A stretch of DNA of 64,000 bases, taken from assembly GCA_951213105.1 (NCBI GenBank), contig OX578152.1:99864568-99928567 (forward strand), written 5' to 3'. The notes below the pieces were generated by a model. That model was not told where the DNA came from, searched no databases, and saw nothing but the letters and a program-made list of their open reading frames with translations. A program made the translations under genes and the position numbers. Origin of the DNA: Amaurobius ferox (lineage: Eukaryota > Arthropoda > Arachnida > Araneae > Amaurobiidae). This document shows positions 1 to 11,903 of the stretch, piece by piece. The number at the start of each line of letters is the position of its first letter. Position 1 is the first letter of the stretch.

Positions 1-409
1 GTTATCAAATTATCAAGTCTGTTTTTTATTTTCAAAAATCGAAAAAATTACCAAGAAATATGATAAATATTGTTTTAAAATAGTCATTTAATATGTAATT
101 TTTTTTTATTTAAAAGTTAGTGCGTAGCATTTGTAGAACGTTACTATGTGCCGTAATTGAGAAATTGTACGTTTTACTTTTTTTTTATATAAAATGGAAA
201 ACATCGTAAAAAATAAATGTATTCGCTATTATCAAATAAGTACTGAAATTGTGACGAATAATTCTTGAATTACTAGAAATTTTACTTTATAACAGGGAAC
301 TTTATACTCAAATAAAATTTAGAATGGTTATTTCATATAATAAATATGAAAATGTTTTTCTGTGTTTCTTTTAATTTTTTCCTGTGTTTTTCTGTATTTT
401 TTATCCCTT

Positions 410-2450
410 TTTTAACACTTTACAACATAGTTGAAAAGTATTTATGACTTTGTTCATTCTGTCTGTCTGTCTATCTGTCCGTTAGCACGATAACTACCGT
501 AAAAATGGCTTTATCGAAATAAAATTTTAGTATGTTTTTCAGACGGTCTGTGGGACCTACGGGAATATAAATGAATAATATCACCCAATTAGTTTTTCAT
601 TGAACTCGGGTTGAAAAAATGAAATACATTGAATCCTATGGGACCTAATTTTTCAAATATTTTTTAAGCGAGTTTAAAATTCTCAAATTGCTTTGAATGT
701 TTTAGGAAATATTCAAATTGTCCCATAAAATATATAAAAAAATTTTCAGTAAAGTATGATAGGTAGTTTTTTAAATAAAAATTATTTAATATAGGGAGAA
801 AAACAAATTCAATTAAATTCTAACTCTTGCTATATCCTCCAGAAAGGAAAAAGAGATATATTTTATAATAAATATCTTTACAAGGGTTTAATTATTTTAT
901 ATAAAACAGAGATTTCACATTTTGAAATAACAATTTATCAAATTTCTTTAAATTTTATATAACTTTTCATGATTCATGGTCTTCTGTCATTTTATAATTA
1001 TTTGATGGCATTTTTAATACACTTTCCTACGTCCTAGAGAGTTGAAATTTGGTACACAGCTTACATTTTTAGAACATTTTATTCTACAAAAATTTGGTGG
1101 ATCCTCAAATATAGATCCTACATTTTTTTGAAACGGCCTGCAAATAATCCCCGTTCATTTCTAAGAATCATTGTTGTAATATTGTTAAAAATTTTGATGT
1201 AGGCAGCACATGACTTTCCCTGCAGACTCATATTCACGTTCTCTTTATTTCTTCAATAATAATTTGAGTTTATCTGCACAAAATAACAGCCATAAGTATT
1301 TTAAATGACACTGAATTTGTACGTTAAACTTAAATTTGGTTCTCATTTGATAGCTGGACTTATTGTCAAAGGTGGCGTAGCGAAAAACTAAAATATCTCA
1401 AGAACGGCTAGTCCTAGAGTAATGGGGTTAGTCTTATTCTTTTTGATGTCAAAAATCACGTATTAAATGAGCATTTAATTGATATAATTGAGCACACGTA
1501 GTCTTTTATTTTTAGATTTAACGATTTTTGCGGGCCATTTCGCAATAACAGTCCGTTTCTTTTTTCCGAATCGTACCAGAATAACCTACAAGTGATTTAT
1601 ATACCAAATTTTGTTAAATTTGTTCCATTAGTTTTTAGATAAAGTGGATAAACGCAATTTTTGCCAGCCATTTCGCAAAGAAGGCAGATTCTTTTATTAT
1701 GAATCGTACTAAAATCTAATGAACATCAGGGTTACCCACAAAAACTTACCAAGTTTTATGAAATTCGGTCCATTAGTTTTTTAATTAGAGTGGATACAAT
1801 ACCCTCATAGACACACAGAAACACACACAGATACACCCTTACACACACAGACTTCTCCCTAAAAATAGTTTTTTCGTGTTCTAGAAGTCTCAAAACGTGT
1901 AGATTCTTCGAAAATTCGAGTTCCGATTTTCGGCACGATTCCAATACTTTGAATACATACACATACACATATATTATCTGTGTATCTGTGTATTATCTGC
2001 GTATATAAATTCCGTGCCTATGCAATCACAATAGTTGTGATTTTAAATGATCCCTAAACTTTTATTATTTCTACAACGAAGCTTAATTTTAACATATACA
2101 GAATGCAAATATCTCAAGCGATTGTAAGATGAGTTATATAAGAATTGCTGAATTTTTTTCACGCAAAATTATTTAGCTCTGGTGTCTGGAATACAAGTTA
2201 TATGAATGAAATATTCATTGATTTTGCATAGAGAACCAGATGATTTATATTTCGATAAGTTTTAAATATTTAAGTATAATAAATTACTGTAGTACTGTGG
2301 TAATGTAAAAGATATCACACCACTGAATGTATCACATTTTACAGATTTTTAAATAAAATCGCATTTCAGTTGGAAAGTGTTTCATAATCAATGTTTATGC
2401 ATGATTTATCTTTCTTGTTTTACATTCATTCAATATTATTATTTCACATG
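410..2450 (+). mobile_element. Copy of the hAT-like interior with a family B insertion
   Basis: 410-790 matches 12270-12660 (TTGTTCATTCTGTCTGTCTG, then TTAGCACGATAACT) and 2000-2450 matches 12830-13560 (TTTCTACAACGAAGC and GTGTTTCATAATCAATG). Between them lies a family B copy. Termini were not recognised. Confidence 0.55.
1190..1955 (+). repeat. Family B dispersed repeat
   Basis: From TGATGTAGGCAGCACATGAC to a degenerate end. It shares TGCGGGCCATTTCGCAA, the CACACAGA tract and the GATTTTCGGCACGATTCCAA end with the copies at 38678 and 56829. Confidence 0.65.
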
Positions 2451-2489
2451 CTCGTTAAATTTTGGTAACTATAAAATTTTGCTCATTTT

Positions 2490-3690
2490 CACTTTCTCAT
2501 ATTACTATATAGAGAAAACATTTTGGGGAGATATTCGTCTGTGTGTTTATGTGTAAGTCTGTATGTATGTGTGCGTAAGTCTGTGTGTGTGTGTGTATGT
2601 ATGTGTGTGCGTGCGTGCGTATGTGTGTATGTGCGTGTGTGTGTATGTACGTGTGTTTGTATGTGCGTGTGTGTGTATGTGTGTGTAAGTATGTGCGTGC
2701 GTGTGTATGGCAGTGAGTCTGTGGAGACCTCACGAACGAATAGAGCGATTCGAACGAAATTTGGTACAAAAATTACAATCAGTGAATATTGGAAGCCTAT
2801 TGGTTTTTAAATGCAATCGAATGTTTGGAAGACTCCTCAAATTTTTGAATGAAAATATGAACAAAATATCAAAAAATGAAAACCTTCAAAAAGTTTACGT
2901 ATATAATCATTTCATATGTAACTTTTCATAAGAAAGCGACTGTCATAAACTTAAAACGCCAGAATGAACCGTTTTCCAGATATTGCCCATTTGTCACATA
3001 AATGTAAAATCACATAAAATTAAAAAGAAAGTGTTAACTATTGTGAAATATTTTCACTTTTTATATGTGATATTATGCGATTAATTTGTTAACACAATTC
3101 TAGTGGATTTAGTTTGTTCTATTCAAGAGAGAAGATATTTTGGGGGTAATAGTTTTGTATTTGGACGCCGTTAGTCGTTTATCTAGTATAAGAATAACCC
3201 ATTCTCCGTCTGTAACGCGTGGCAAAAATTTGACGACTAATTTGGTGAAATATCGCCAACTTGAAGACTTTTTTTAAATGTTGCCAAATTGATATAAATG
3301 ACGCTAAATCAATGAAAATGCCGAATAATTGATGAGAATTCAATATTTTGGAAGTAATGTAAAAATCCAGAATAACCCATTTTCCCGTCCGTCTGTCTAA
3401 CGCTTGGCGAAAAGTGTGACGACGAATTTATGGGGTGTCGCCAAATTGACGAAACTGTAGCTAAATTGACGAAAATGTTGCTAAATGCCATATGACTAGC
3501 ATACCTTCTAGTATATAAAAAATGTTTTTCTTTCCGTTTGTTATGCTTGGCAATATATTTGGAGACCTTGACGAATAATCTAGCGAAATATCGCCAACTT
3601 GTCGATAATTCGCCCCAGATTGACGAAAATATCGTCAAAATGGCAAAATTGACGCTAAGTTAACGAAAATGACGCAAAATTGATAAATTA
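2490..3690 (-). repeat. Family A dispersed repeat, divergent
   Basis: A (TG)n tract at 2536-2706, then CGAACGAATAGAGCGATTCG, CAATCAGTGAATATTGGAAG and a block of GACGAAAATGTCGCCAAATT units at 3240-3680 follow the order of family A in reverse. The end is ACTTTCTCATATTA instead of ACTTTCCTTATATA. Frames through the (TG)n are not genes. Confidence 0.6.
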
Positions 3691-3823
3691 CTTATTTGAA
3701 TATTTTAATGCATGGATTGTATTGCTTATTTAGGATGCTATAAATATTGATAATTGTCAATTTTGGGTTCCGTGAAACATAAGTTAATTGAGTGCTTCGA
3801 AGTAGTTTTACATGCTGTCATCC

Positions 3824-4220
3824 ATGCCAACGGCCGTACCGTGCTGAAAACACCGGTTCTCGTTAGATCACCGAAGTCAAGCAGCATCGGGCGGGGTTAG
3901 TACTTGGATGGGTGACTAACTGGGAACACCGCGTGCTGTTGGCACATTTCGGGCGCGGTAGCCCAGTGGTTTGCGCGTTGGATTTGCACGCTGCCACAAC
4001 TGCCGCCGTGTTCATGCGGAGTATGATCACGTTAAACATGTAGGTCCGTAAGTCCTTCCGAGAGGTTGGTGGTAGGGGAAGGAGGGTACGGTCCCTGTGG
4101 ATGCCTCCTCCACTGGGTTCCAGTCTACATTGGGTGGCACTTCCCGGCCGTCCAAACGGTTACCTTACACTTTTCTGGTAGGTCGGACGGTCTGGGTCTC
4201 AACAACAACAACAACAACAA
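3824..4220 (+). mobile_element. Composite 5S-headed SINE
   Basis: 5S-like sequence (3826-3944) is followed without a gap by a shortened tRNA-like head (GGTAGCCCAGTGG gives an A box; the B-box part present in the copy at 17104 is missing), then the shared body with GTAGGGGAAGGAGGGTAC and the 3' end GTAGGTCGGACGGTCTGGGT plus (AAC)n. Near-identical direct repeats, catgctgtcatcc at 3811-3823 and cattctgccatcc at 4221-4233 (two mismatches), flank the whole unit, so it probably inserted as one molecule. Confidence 0.6.
3826..3944 (+). rRNA. 5S rRNA-like sequence (probable SINE head or pseudogene)
   Basis: 119 bases begin GCCAACGGCC and end GTGCTGTTGGC(A), so the closing helix can pair. CCGAAGTCAAGCAGC and GTTAGTACTTGGATGGGTGA correspond to the internal control region of 5S genes. 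Against a working gene: changes at the GTTAGATCACC and GACTAACTGGG segments compared with remembered arthropod 5S, and no run of four T after the 3' end, which RNA polymerase III needs to stop. It runs straight into a SINE body and shares flanking direct repeats with it. Confidence 0.75.
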
Positions 4221-4769
4221 CATTCTGCCATCCGAAAAAACGCCAAATGTGCAACTCACCGTACAAAAAACAACTGTGACGTGGGTTTTATACATAATTT
4301 TTTCACCGTGAAAGAAGTAAATGTATTGTATTATATATGGAAAGTCATGTGCTGACTCCATCAGAATTTTTTTTGTTATAATTTCGCTCTCGTGATTGAA
4401 AATTGCAAAAATTTGACTATTAATCGTATGGATTCCGTTCAAAGTTCATTTGAAAGAGAATTTATCGATTTTTCTGAGGGTGTCAAGCTGGATAATATTT
4501 TCGGTCGCTAAGGAACTCATTTCTGTGACAATCTTGCTAAAACATAAAATAACTATAAACCTAATTTGAATTTAAAAAAAATATCACCGAGGTGCATCTT
4601 TCCGGGTTTTGAAGTACTTGTATACCGAATTTCATGGCCCTGCGTTGCTTAAATTTTCCTGCTGCAGATGAACAGGCATCTTCCTTAATTGTTGTAGAAG
4701 AATGGTCACTTTACTATCGTTGGACCTTACATGTATACTCTTGGACGTTTCCTTGTGAAAAAAACCTTG

Positions 4770-4843
4770 CTGAACCAGCTGGGACTTGAATACAAATCTT
4801 CATACTGGCCAGCTGACGCTTTCCTAGCTGAGCTTTTGAGGCG
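4770..4843 (-). other. tRNA-like module
   Basis: Reverse strand AGCTCAGCTAGGAAAGC resembles an A box and D arm, and TATTCAAGTCCCAGCTGG a B box and T arm, about tRNA spacing apart. It has no recognisable acceptor pairing, so it is tRNA-derived rather than a gene. On the + strand it is followed by GGAATTGCAAGTTTTTATCA, the same junction as the module at 5140. Confidence 0.5.
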
Positions 4844-5139
4844 GAATTGCAAGTTTTTATCATCGAAGTGGGCTGTGCATTCTCCTCCCTCCAATTTCAT
4901 ACCGCCTTTCAACTTGACAATCTGACTGATCACCTCCCGATATTTTTATCTCAAGTTAGCCTTCTATCCAAGTTAGAATCTTACGTGGTCGTTGGTCTCC
5001 CGATTTGAAATCGGCGTTCAATATATCAGAGTCCACCGAATCCATGTTAGTTATACTAGGGTTATTTTCAGATCCCGACATAACTGCACTAACCTGCAGG
5101 GTTGATTTGTTTGGGCTTCATTGTACAGAACCTTGCGTT

Positions 5140-5211
5140 CGCAGCCGTGGCTCGAACCGCGGATCATCGCATTGGTCAGCCGACGCTTACCTAATCGAGT
5201 TACTGAGACGG
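5140..5211 (-). other. tRNA-like module next to a tandem array
   Basis: Reverse strand TCAGTAACTCGATTAGGTAAG and CGCGGTTCGAGCCACGG give A-box and B-box sequences. The following + strand sequence GGAATTGCAAGTTTTTATCA is shared with the module at 4770, then the 46-bp array begins. Together these are the heads of one SINE-like family. Confidence 0.5.
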
Positions 5212-5214
5212 AAT

Positions 5215-5925
5215 TGCAAGTTTTTATCATTCGAATTGGATTCTGCATCTTTATAGCGTTATACAGGCTCTTATTATCGAAGTGGACTCGGATGCATTTT
5301 TACAAAGTTATGCAAGCTCTTATCATCGAAGTGGACTCTACATCCTTACAAAGTTATGCAAGGCTGTTATCGAAGTGAACTCTGCATCCTTACAAAGTTA
5401 TGCAAACTTTTACCATCAAAGTAAACTCTATATCTTTGCAAAGTTACGTAAGCTTTGGTCATGAAAGTGAATCCTGCATCCTTACAAAGTTATGCAAGCT
5501 ATTTTTATTGAAGTGGATTTTGAATCAATACAGAAATATGCAAGCTCTTAACATCAAAGTGAACTTCACATTTTTACAATGTTATGCAAGTTCTTATTAT
5601 CGAAGTAAACTCCGCATTCTTACAACGCTATGCAAGCTCTTATTGTTGAAATGGATTCTGAATCCTTACAAAGTTATGCAAACTCTTGTCATCAAAGTGG
5701 ATTCTATGTCCTTACAATGTTATGCAAACTGCTGACTACATGTTTGCAAAGTTATGCAAGCTCATCGAAGTGCACCCTGTATCCTTTTATTATCGAAGTG
5801 GACTTTGCATCCTTACAAATTTATGCAAACTCTTATCACCGAAGTGGACTCTGAATCCTTACAATGTTATGCAAACTTTTATTATAGATGTAGGCTGTGC
5901 ACACTTACAAATTTATCAGGAATAC
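5215..5925. repeat. 46-bp tandem array, about 15 degenerate units
   Basis: Units such as TACAAAGTTATGCAAGCTCT followed by TATCATCGAAGTGGACTCTG recur at 5301, 5347, 5391, 5437 and 5482 and on to about 5920. The period (46, occasionally 44) is not a multiple of three, so the overlapping reading frames through it are by-products. Confidence 0.85.
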
Positions 5926-5929
5926 TTAT

Positions 5930-6800
5930 ACTTAAGGTCTTTCCCAGAAACCCTGTATATTGTAGAAAGATAGAAAGAAAAAAAGGGGGAAATGCAGAAG
6001 TGAAAACGACTCAACTATGAACAAACCGTGTCCTTTTCATCGATGTGTGTCCATCAGCACGAATAATTGCGATAATTATCACACTACATACGTATAGAGA
6101 AAGATATATTGCATTCTGGCGAATGTCATTATTTATATGTAATATCTGTTGATAACGTGAGTTGCCATCTGATGGATTGGTGAAACAGAACGTTTTAATT
6201 ATGTAGAAAGCATTTGTGTTAGCGAAACGAAACCGAAACACGCAAACCGTAACTTAATGCTCCCTGTAGATATTAAGTACCGGAGTCACTGGACAAAATG
6301 GTTTCTAATGGGTCTGTCTTAGAACAGAGATCTTGAATCTTTCATCGTCTAAAACTCTTGAAGAAGCATAACTTCTACAGCACATTTCTCGAAGGACATT
6401 AATCAATTTGGTACGTAATCTTGTGTAATGAAATATGTTTGTCTGTTTGTATGTGTGAGTGTATGTCGTCTATAGTGATAATATAAGCTTCGGACAGCTT
6501 AGATTGGGGTATAGTCGGCCCCACTTAATCGGATAACGGATATTACCATACCTCGCTTATATGCATAGAATATTGTGAAACAAAAACGAACCCCATAGAG
6601 CTAATGTTAAACATCCCGTTTAATGACACAGCAAAATCTTGTTAATTGACTGCATAAAAGATAGAAACACCAATCTCGTGTATTTCAATTTCGGTGTTGG
6701 AAGACATGGAGGAAAAGCGATAAACCGTCAAACTTGGCAACCTCCGTTTTTTCCCTGTGCAGTTTGAAAGGTAAATACATAATTTTTATTTATTACAAAT
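5930..6800. other. Unassigned stretch
   Basis: I see no gene, RNA or clear repeat here except the (TG)-rich piece at 6435-6465. Confidence 0.4.
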
Positions 6801-6805
6801 GGCCG

Positions 6806-7003
6806 GGCACTGGATATTTTATCATTCACCTATACATCGGCCAGTATCGTGAACCATTTAGCCGTCACATGGCATTGCCCCGGTGCACCAATGGAGGCGA
6901 AGCACACTGCACCCAACAGCACAACACCCATGCCCGCAGGTTGAACTCGAACCCGGCAGGCGAGGGGACGCTTATCCTGACTGCTTAACCATCGTGTCGG
7001 CGT
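6806..7003 (-). mobile_element. tRNA-derived SINE, second family
   Basis: On the reverse strand the element begins with ACGATGGTTAAGCAGTCAGG (A box) and GCCGGGTTCGAGTTC (B box), followed by a G+C-rich body containing GGGCATGGGTGTTGTGCTG. The body differs from the SINE at 17104. Its 3' boundary is uncertain. Confidence 0.6.
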
Positions 7004-7009
7004 ATATAC

Positions 7010-8290
7010 ATAATAAATAGTAGTAGTTATGCATGTAGTAATAAATTACTATTTATTCCGTGAATTGTTATAATTATTTTATATTTATTATCTTTATAGT
7101 AGATGACCAAGTATTGCTAATATTAATCTGTGTGTCCGCTTAGCAATAGTGGAACCAAGTGTATGCAATTAAACGGAGTCAACTGTACTTACATAGCTAA
7201 CTCTCGATACGGCAGACAAAATCGAGTTATTTTTTAATTTGAATGAGTTCTTCAGTTTTATTTTTATGTTGAAGCCCGATTTTGAGCAATTTTTGCACAA
7301 ATCAGTTGCTTAGTTATCGATTGAAAATATTATCAAAAAGTTTTCATTTTGACATCAAAGACCTAAGAACCTTCTTTCCAACGATCTTTCAAACGAATCA
7401 GTATGATATTTCCTTTAAATTTATTTATTTGTTTTTAAATATATCAAAATATATATAGGTAATTTGATTCTAATTTTGCTGTATCCAGAATTAGAAGATT
7501 AGCACAATTCTATAGTTTCGCAAAAAGATGGATGCATAATCTTCCCTTCTAATAAAGATAATTTTTAAAATTGCTGTAATTTTTGATTTTCTGTAAATTT
7601 TCAAATAGAACCATTGAAATTTGTGATTTTTGATTCCGCGTTGAAAGAAGGTCTTCCATTCTCCAGTTCGCCGGTTGTTATACACAGAAAGTTGCAACTG
7701 ACGTCACAGCCTGTATCCGTTACTATCAGAAGCAGTGACGTATTAATCGAGTGGGTAATGAAGTAATGACATATTTCGAACGCAGTTTTGAATTCAATTT
7801 CGGTTCGTTTTGGTTTAAACGGGTGCATCGCTTTCTGAATTTTCGAGAATTCCCTATATGTTCTAGTGTAATTTTAATTAGAGGTTTGCATCTAAAATTC
7901 CTGTCAATATCGGGTACATTAAAAATAAGGTTAACTAACATCATCAGATTTAGTGCAGTTTAATCTTTTTTAAATATTTAATAAATTCATTAGGAAACGT
8001 GTAATATTTAGGGATGATAATATTGGGATCTATTTATGAAAGATATTGGTGAGCAAGAGAGGTGATGCAAGCCCTACAATTTTATTGACTTTTTAGATTT
8101 GCGATTTACTTTTAATTCTTTCTTCGTTCTTACATGTTATCCTTTTAGTTTTAGTGTATTTTTTCCTTTTTGTTGTCTCCTCTGTGGTGTTTGTGCTGTG
8201 TGTGATTGCTAGTGAATTATTGTATGAATGCTAGTGAATGCACATGCTAGTGAATGATTATTGTATGAATGATTATGCTTCAGCTAGAAA
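7010..8290. other. Unassigned stretch
   Basis: Short frames only, on both strands, overlapping one another at 7600-7960 and without recognisable domains. GTGAATGATTATTGTATGAA-type short repeats at 8205-8280. Confidence 0.4.
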
Positions 8291-8294
8291 TAAA

Positions 8295-11200
8295 AAAAAA
8301 TCTGATGTGGGCAGCACACGACTTTCTCTGCAGACTCAAATTCAGTTTTTCTTTATTTCTTTAATAATCCACTAAATTGAGTTTAATTTCACGAAATAAT
8401 ACTAAATTTGTATTTCTAATTCAATTTTTGTTTTTATTTGGTAACTAGCAGCATACCCGTTCTTCGTACGGAGTATATAATATAAAGAAACTTAAAATTT
8501 ACAATCATGTGCAAATTCCTATAGTATACTAAATGACATTTTTAATCAAACTATTCTGTTAAAATACTTGATACAATGCTATTAAAAATAAGTTTAAGGA
8601 TCTCTGTTTCCGCTATACAAAATTATCTTCAGTGGCAGATCTGAAGAATGAAACACCCTGGTTCCTTTTGTAAGCAAATTTACAAAAATAAAGGAATTGA
8701 ATCAATATATGCAAAATGGAAGCATTAAAATTGTATGAGACCCGTACTACTTATATACGCGAATATTAGAAAATATAACCTGTATTAGTACATTACATGT
8801 ATAAATTGAAAATATCAATAAACCTGTAATTGATTCCAATATATGCCACAATGAAATCCCTAAAATAATATGGGAATATATATATATATCCCCGTACTAC
8901 TTATATTGTCGCAGATTAGAAAATATGCCAGTGTGTTAGTAGAAGATTACCCGTATTACAATATGAGTCTAAAAATATTTGCCAAAATAAAACAGATGAC
9001 GTAACAAATAGAAAATATCAATAATCCCCGTAATCTTTATACCAGAAGGTCGTGATCGATTTCAATATATGCTAATATATATCAAAATATATGCCAAAGT
9101 ACCTGTACTACTTATATTCTCGTAGATTAGAAGATATTACCGTGAATTTGTAGATTATCGTACAACCTACAATATATGAGTTTAAACAATTTTTGTCTTA
9201 GTAAAACAATGGCATAATTATTTGAAAATATCAATAATCCCTGATTCAATAATCCCCGAAAATATCAATAATAATAATGTTTAAACCTGAAGACCGTAAT
9301 TGATATTATCTAGTCAAAAATGCAATGTCAATGAAATTTATTTTATATACATATCTTTATTATTCAAATCGGAAAAGATTTAATAAAAATTGTATGCAGC
9401 ATAACACATTGGATTTACATCCGTAGCTGAACGACATGATCTCATTTGTTTCAAATAAATTTATGGAAGTCGTATTCTCTGAATAATGCCATCTCCATAG
9501 AAGGTTTGGCGACATTTTCGTTAATTTAGCGACAATTTAAAAAATCGGCAAATTTATGGCCAAGTGGGACTGTGGAACTGATAGTCCCAATTTACGACAA
9601 ATTGACGAAACATCATCACAATACTATCCCCTAACAAAACACAATTAATTTCATTTATTAAGCGCAATTTTATCAATTTCATGATATTTTTATGGATTTA
9701 CAAACATTTTTATTAATTTGGTGACATTTTAAAAATTAGCTAAATGTGTTACTAAGTAGGATGGATGGACTGACCGACAAATGCTACCGAAACATCATTT
9801 CAGTACTCTCTTCTAAAAAAACAAATTTAATTTCATTGATTTGCGTCGTTTTTATCAATTTGGCGACATTTCCGTCAATTTGGCAAAGTTTAAGAAAAGT
9901 TGCCAAGTTAGCGATATCCCGCTAATTAGTAGCTCTGAATTTGCAGATCTGAAGAATAAGATATCCAGATCCCGTTTGTATATACTAAATGAAAACACTA
10001 AAATAGTATTAGAAGATATATATATTCGTTCTACTCTTTTTCTGTTTCAACAATCGGATAAATGAGTTTATTGGGTAAACACTGTATATGAATATTAGCT
10101 AAACACAATATATATGCTTGAAAACTCTTTGCCAAAATAAATGAAAGTTATGATGCAGTCCGCAATTAATATAATTAAAAGAAAAATCAAACTGTTCATT
10201 TATACAATATATTTTTATATCCATTTATTTATTATTCAAATCGACGAAATAATAATAACAGTTAACAAACAGATTTAATTTAATTGCGTTGCTGAGCAAC
10301 ATGATATAAGATAGAATCTTCATCATAAAATGCGAAATTAAATAACCATTTTGTTTTCTTTATACTTCTCATTGTTGAGTAAAAGTTTGTGAAAAATAAA
10401 CCATGGAGATAGATTTTCCATTTCAATTCATGTTTCAAGCAATTCATACTTTCAGATAGTGACTAATTAGCGCAAAAATCTTCCAATAACCTCAGAGATA
10501 AAGTTTTAATTCACTTTCACGTTTTACACAAGCGATTTTCAACCTTTTCGTTTGATAAACCACGAAGTTAGAGAGTAGAACTCCCAGGAAGAAGTTTCGT
10601 TTTTCATTAATATCTCGACAACCCTTGGTCTTAGAAACCCAAAACTTGGACTACATTTATGGGGAAACTTGGACTACATTTATGGGGGCTATTTCAAGGC
10701 TATCCACAAAATTTCATTACATTCGGTTCAGCCGCTCTCCCGTGATGATGAGACAAACGAAACTTTCGTTTTTCTCTAATATCTCGAAAACCACTGGTCG
10801 TAGAAACTCAAAACATTTACTAAATTTTAAGTGGGGCGATTTCCCCAGGTTACAAACAAAATTTCATCAAATTCGGTTTAGCCGTTCTCCCATGATGATG
10901 GGACAAATAAATAGACAGACAGACAGACATATTTTCAATTTTATTTATATAGATTGGACATTTTTCCAAATGCGGGGTAACAAAAATTCAAGAAATCTCA
11001 AATATCTCGAAAACGGTTAGTCCTAGAGTAATGGAGTTGATTTTATTTTTTTCATCGTCAAAAGTTACAAGTAAAAGAGGCAGTTAAATCATATATTTCA
11101 GCATGCATAGTCTTTTATTTCAGATTTTTACGCTTTTTACGGGCCATTTCGCAAAAAAAAATGGTAGTTTATTTTTTCCGAATCGTATCAAAAGCGAATC

Positions 11201-11668
11201 AGTACCAGGGTGATTTTGTGAAATTCGGTCTATTAGTTTTTCAGCAAGAGTATAGATACAGGTAATTTTTGCGGGACATTTCGCAAAAAGAATTCGGGTT
11301 CTTTTATCCCAAATCGTACCCAAAACTAATCAGCAGCAGATTAACCCATAAGTGACTTACCTACCGAATTTTATGAAATTTGGTCCATTAGTTTTTGAGT
11401 TAGAGTAGATACATACATTGCCCAGACAGACACACAGACAGACAGACATACAGTCAGATACACAGACAGACAGACAGACAGACAGACACACAGACACACA
11501 GACAAACAGACATACATACATACAGACTGACATACACAGACAGACGTCAAGCTAAAAATAGTGTTTTCGTGTTCTAGAGGTCTCGAAACGCGTAGATCCG
11601 TCGAAAACTCGAGTTGCGATTTTCGGTATGATTCCAATACTTTCCCTATACATTACCATGTATTGCAG
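8295..11668 (+). repeat. Family B dispersed repeat, interrupted by a Helitron
   Basis: Left part 8295-8444 (TCTGATGTGGGCAGCACACG to ttggtaa) and right part 10954-11668 (ttggacatttttcc to TGCAGGGAAAGT) form one copy once the Helitron at 8445-10953 is removed. Confidence 0.8.
8445..10953 (-). mobile_element. Helitron-like element, 2.5 kb, non-autonomous
   Basis: Reverse-strand ends: 5' TCTATATAAATAAAATTG preceded by A, and 3' CCGTACGAAGAACGG hairpin, then TGCTGCTAG followed by T. These are the Helitron hallmarks (A|TC...CTRR|T, 3' hairpin, no target duplication). It interrupts a family B repeat exactly between gtaa and ttgg; the intact paralogue at 56980 reads ggtaattggg. No Rep/helicase frame was seen. 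It contains the TCGCC-rich periodic block at 9500-9940. Confidence 0.8.
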
Positions 11669-11903
11669 GGAAAGTAAAAAAAAACAAATGGGATCTCGGC
11701 CAAAAAGAATGATCCAGAAATCCCGGAATTAGAAATACCCGAATACCGAAAATTAAGGATTTATCTCACTTTGTTCGTGTTTTGATTTACAATTTGAAAA
11801 ACAAAACCCATCGCTCAAGAGTTTTAGAGACCAAACTCGGCTGAGCCCGGTCCCGTGAAGATCTCTAGTGAACGATAAACTGCTGAAAAAGTGAACTTCA
11901 GAT

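Noticed and set aside
3826..3944. Functional 5S rRNA gene
   Set aside because: No Pol III terminator follows, several conserved positions appear changed, and the unit is inside SINE target duplications.
4066..4442. Overlapping frames of 60-105 codons near 4.1-4.4 kb
   Set aside because: They lie in the SINE body and its (AAC)n tail (poly-Asn, poly-Thr and poly-Leu runs) and have no independent support.
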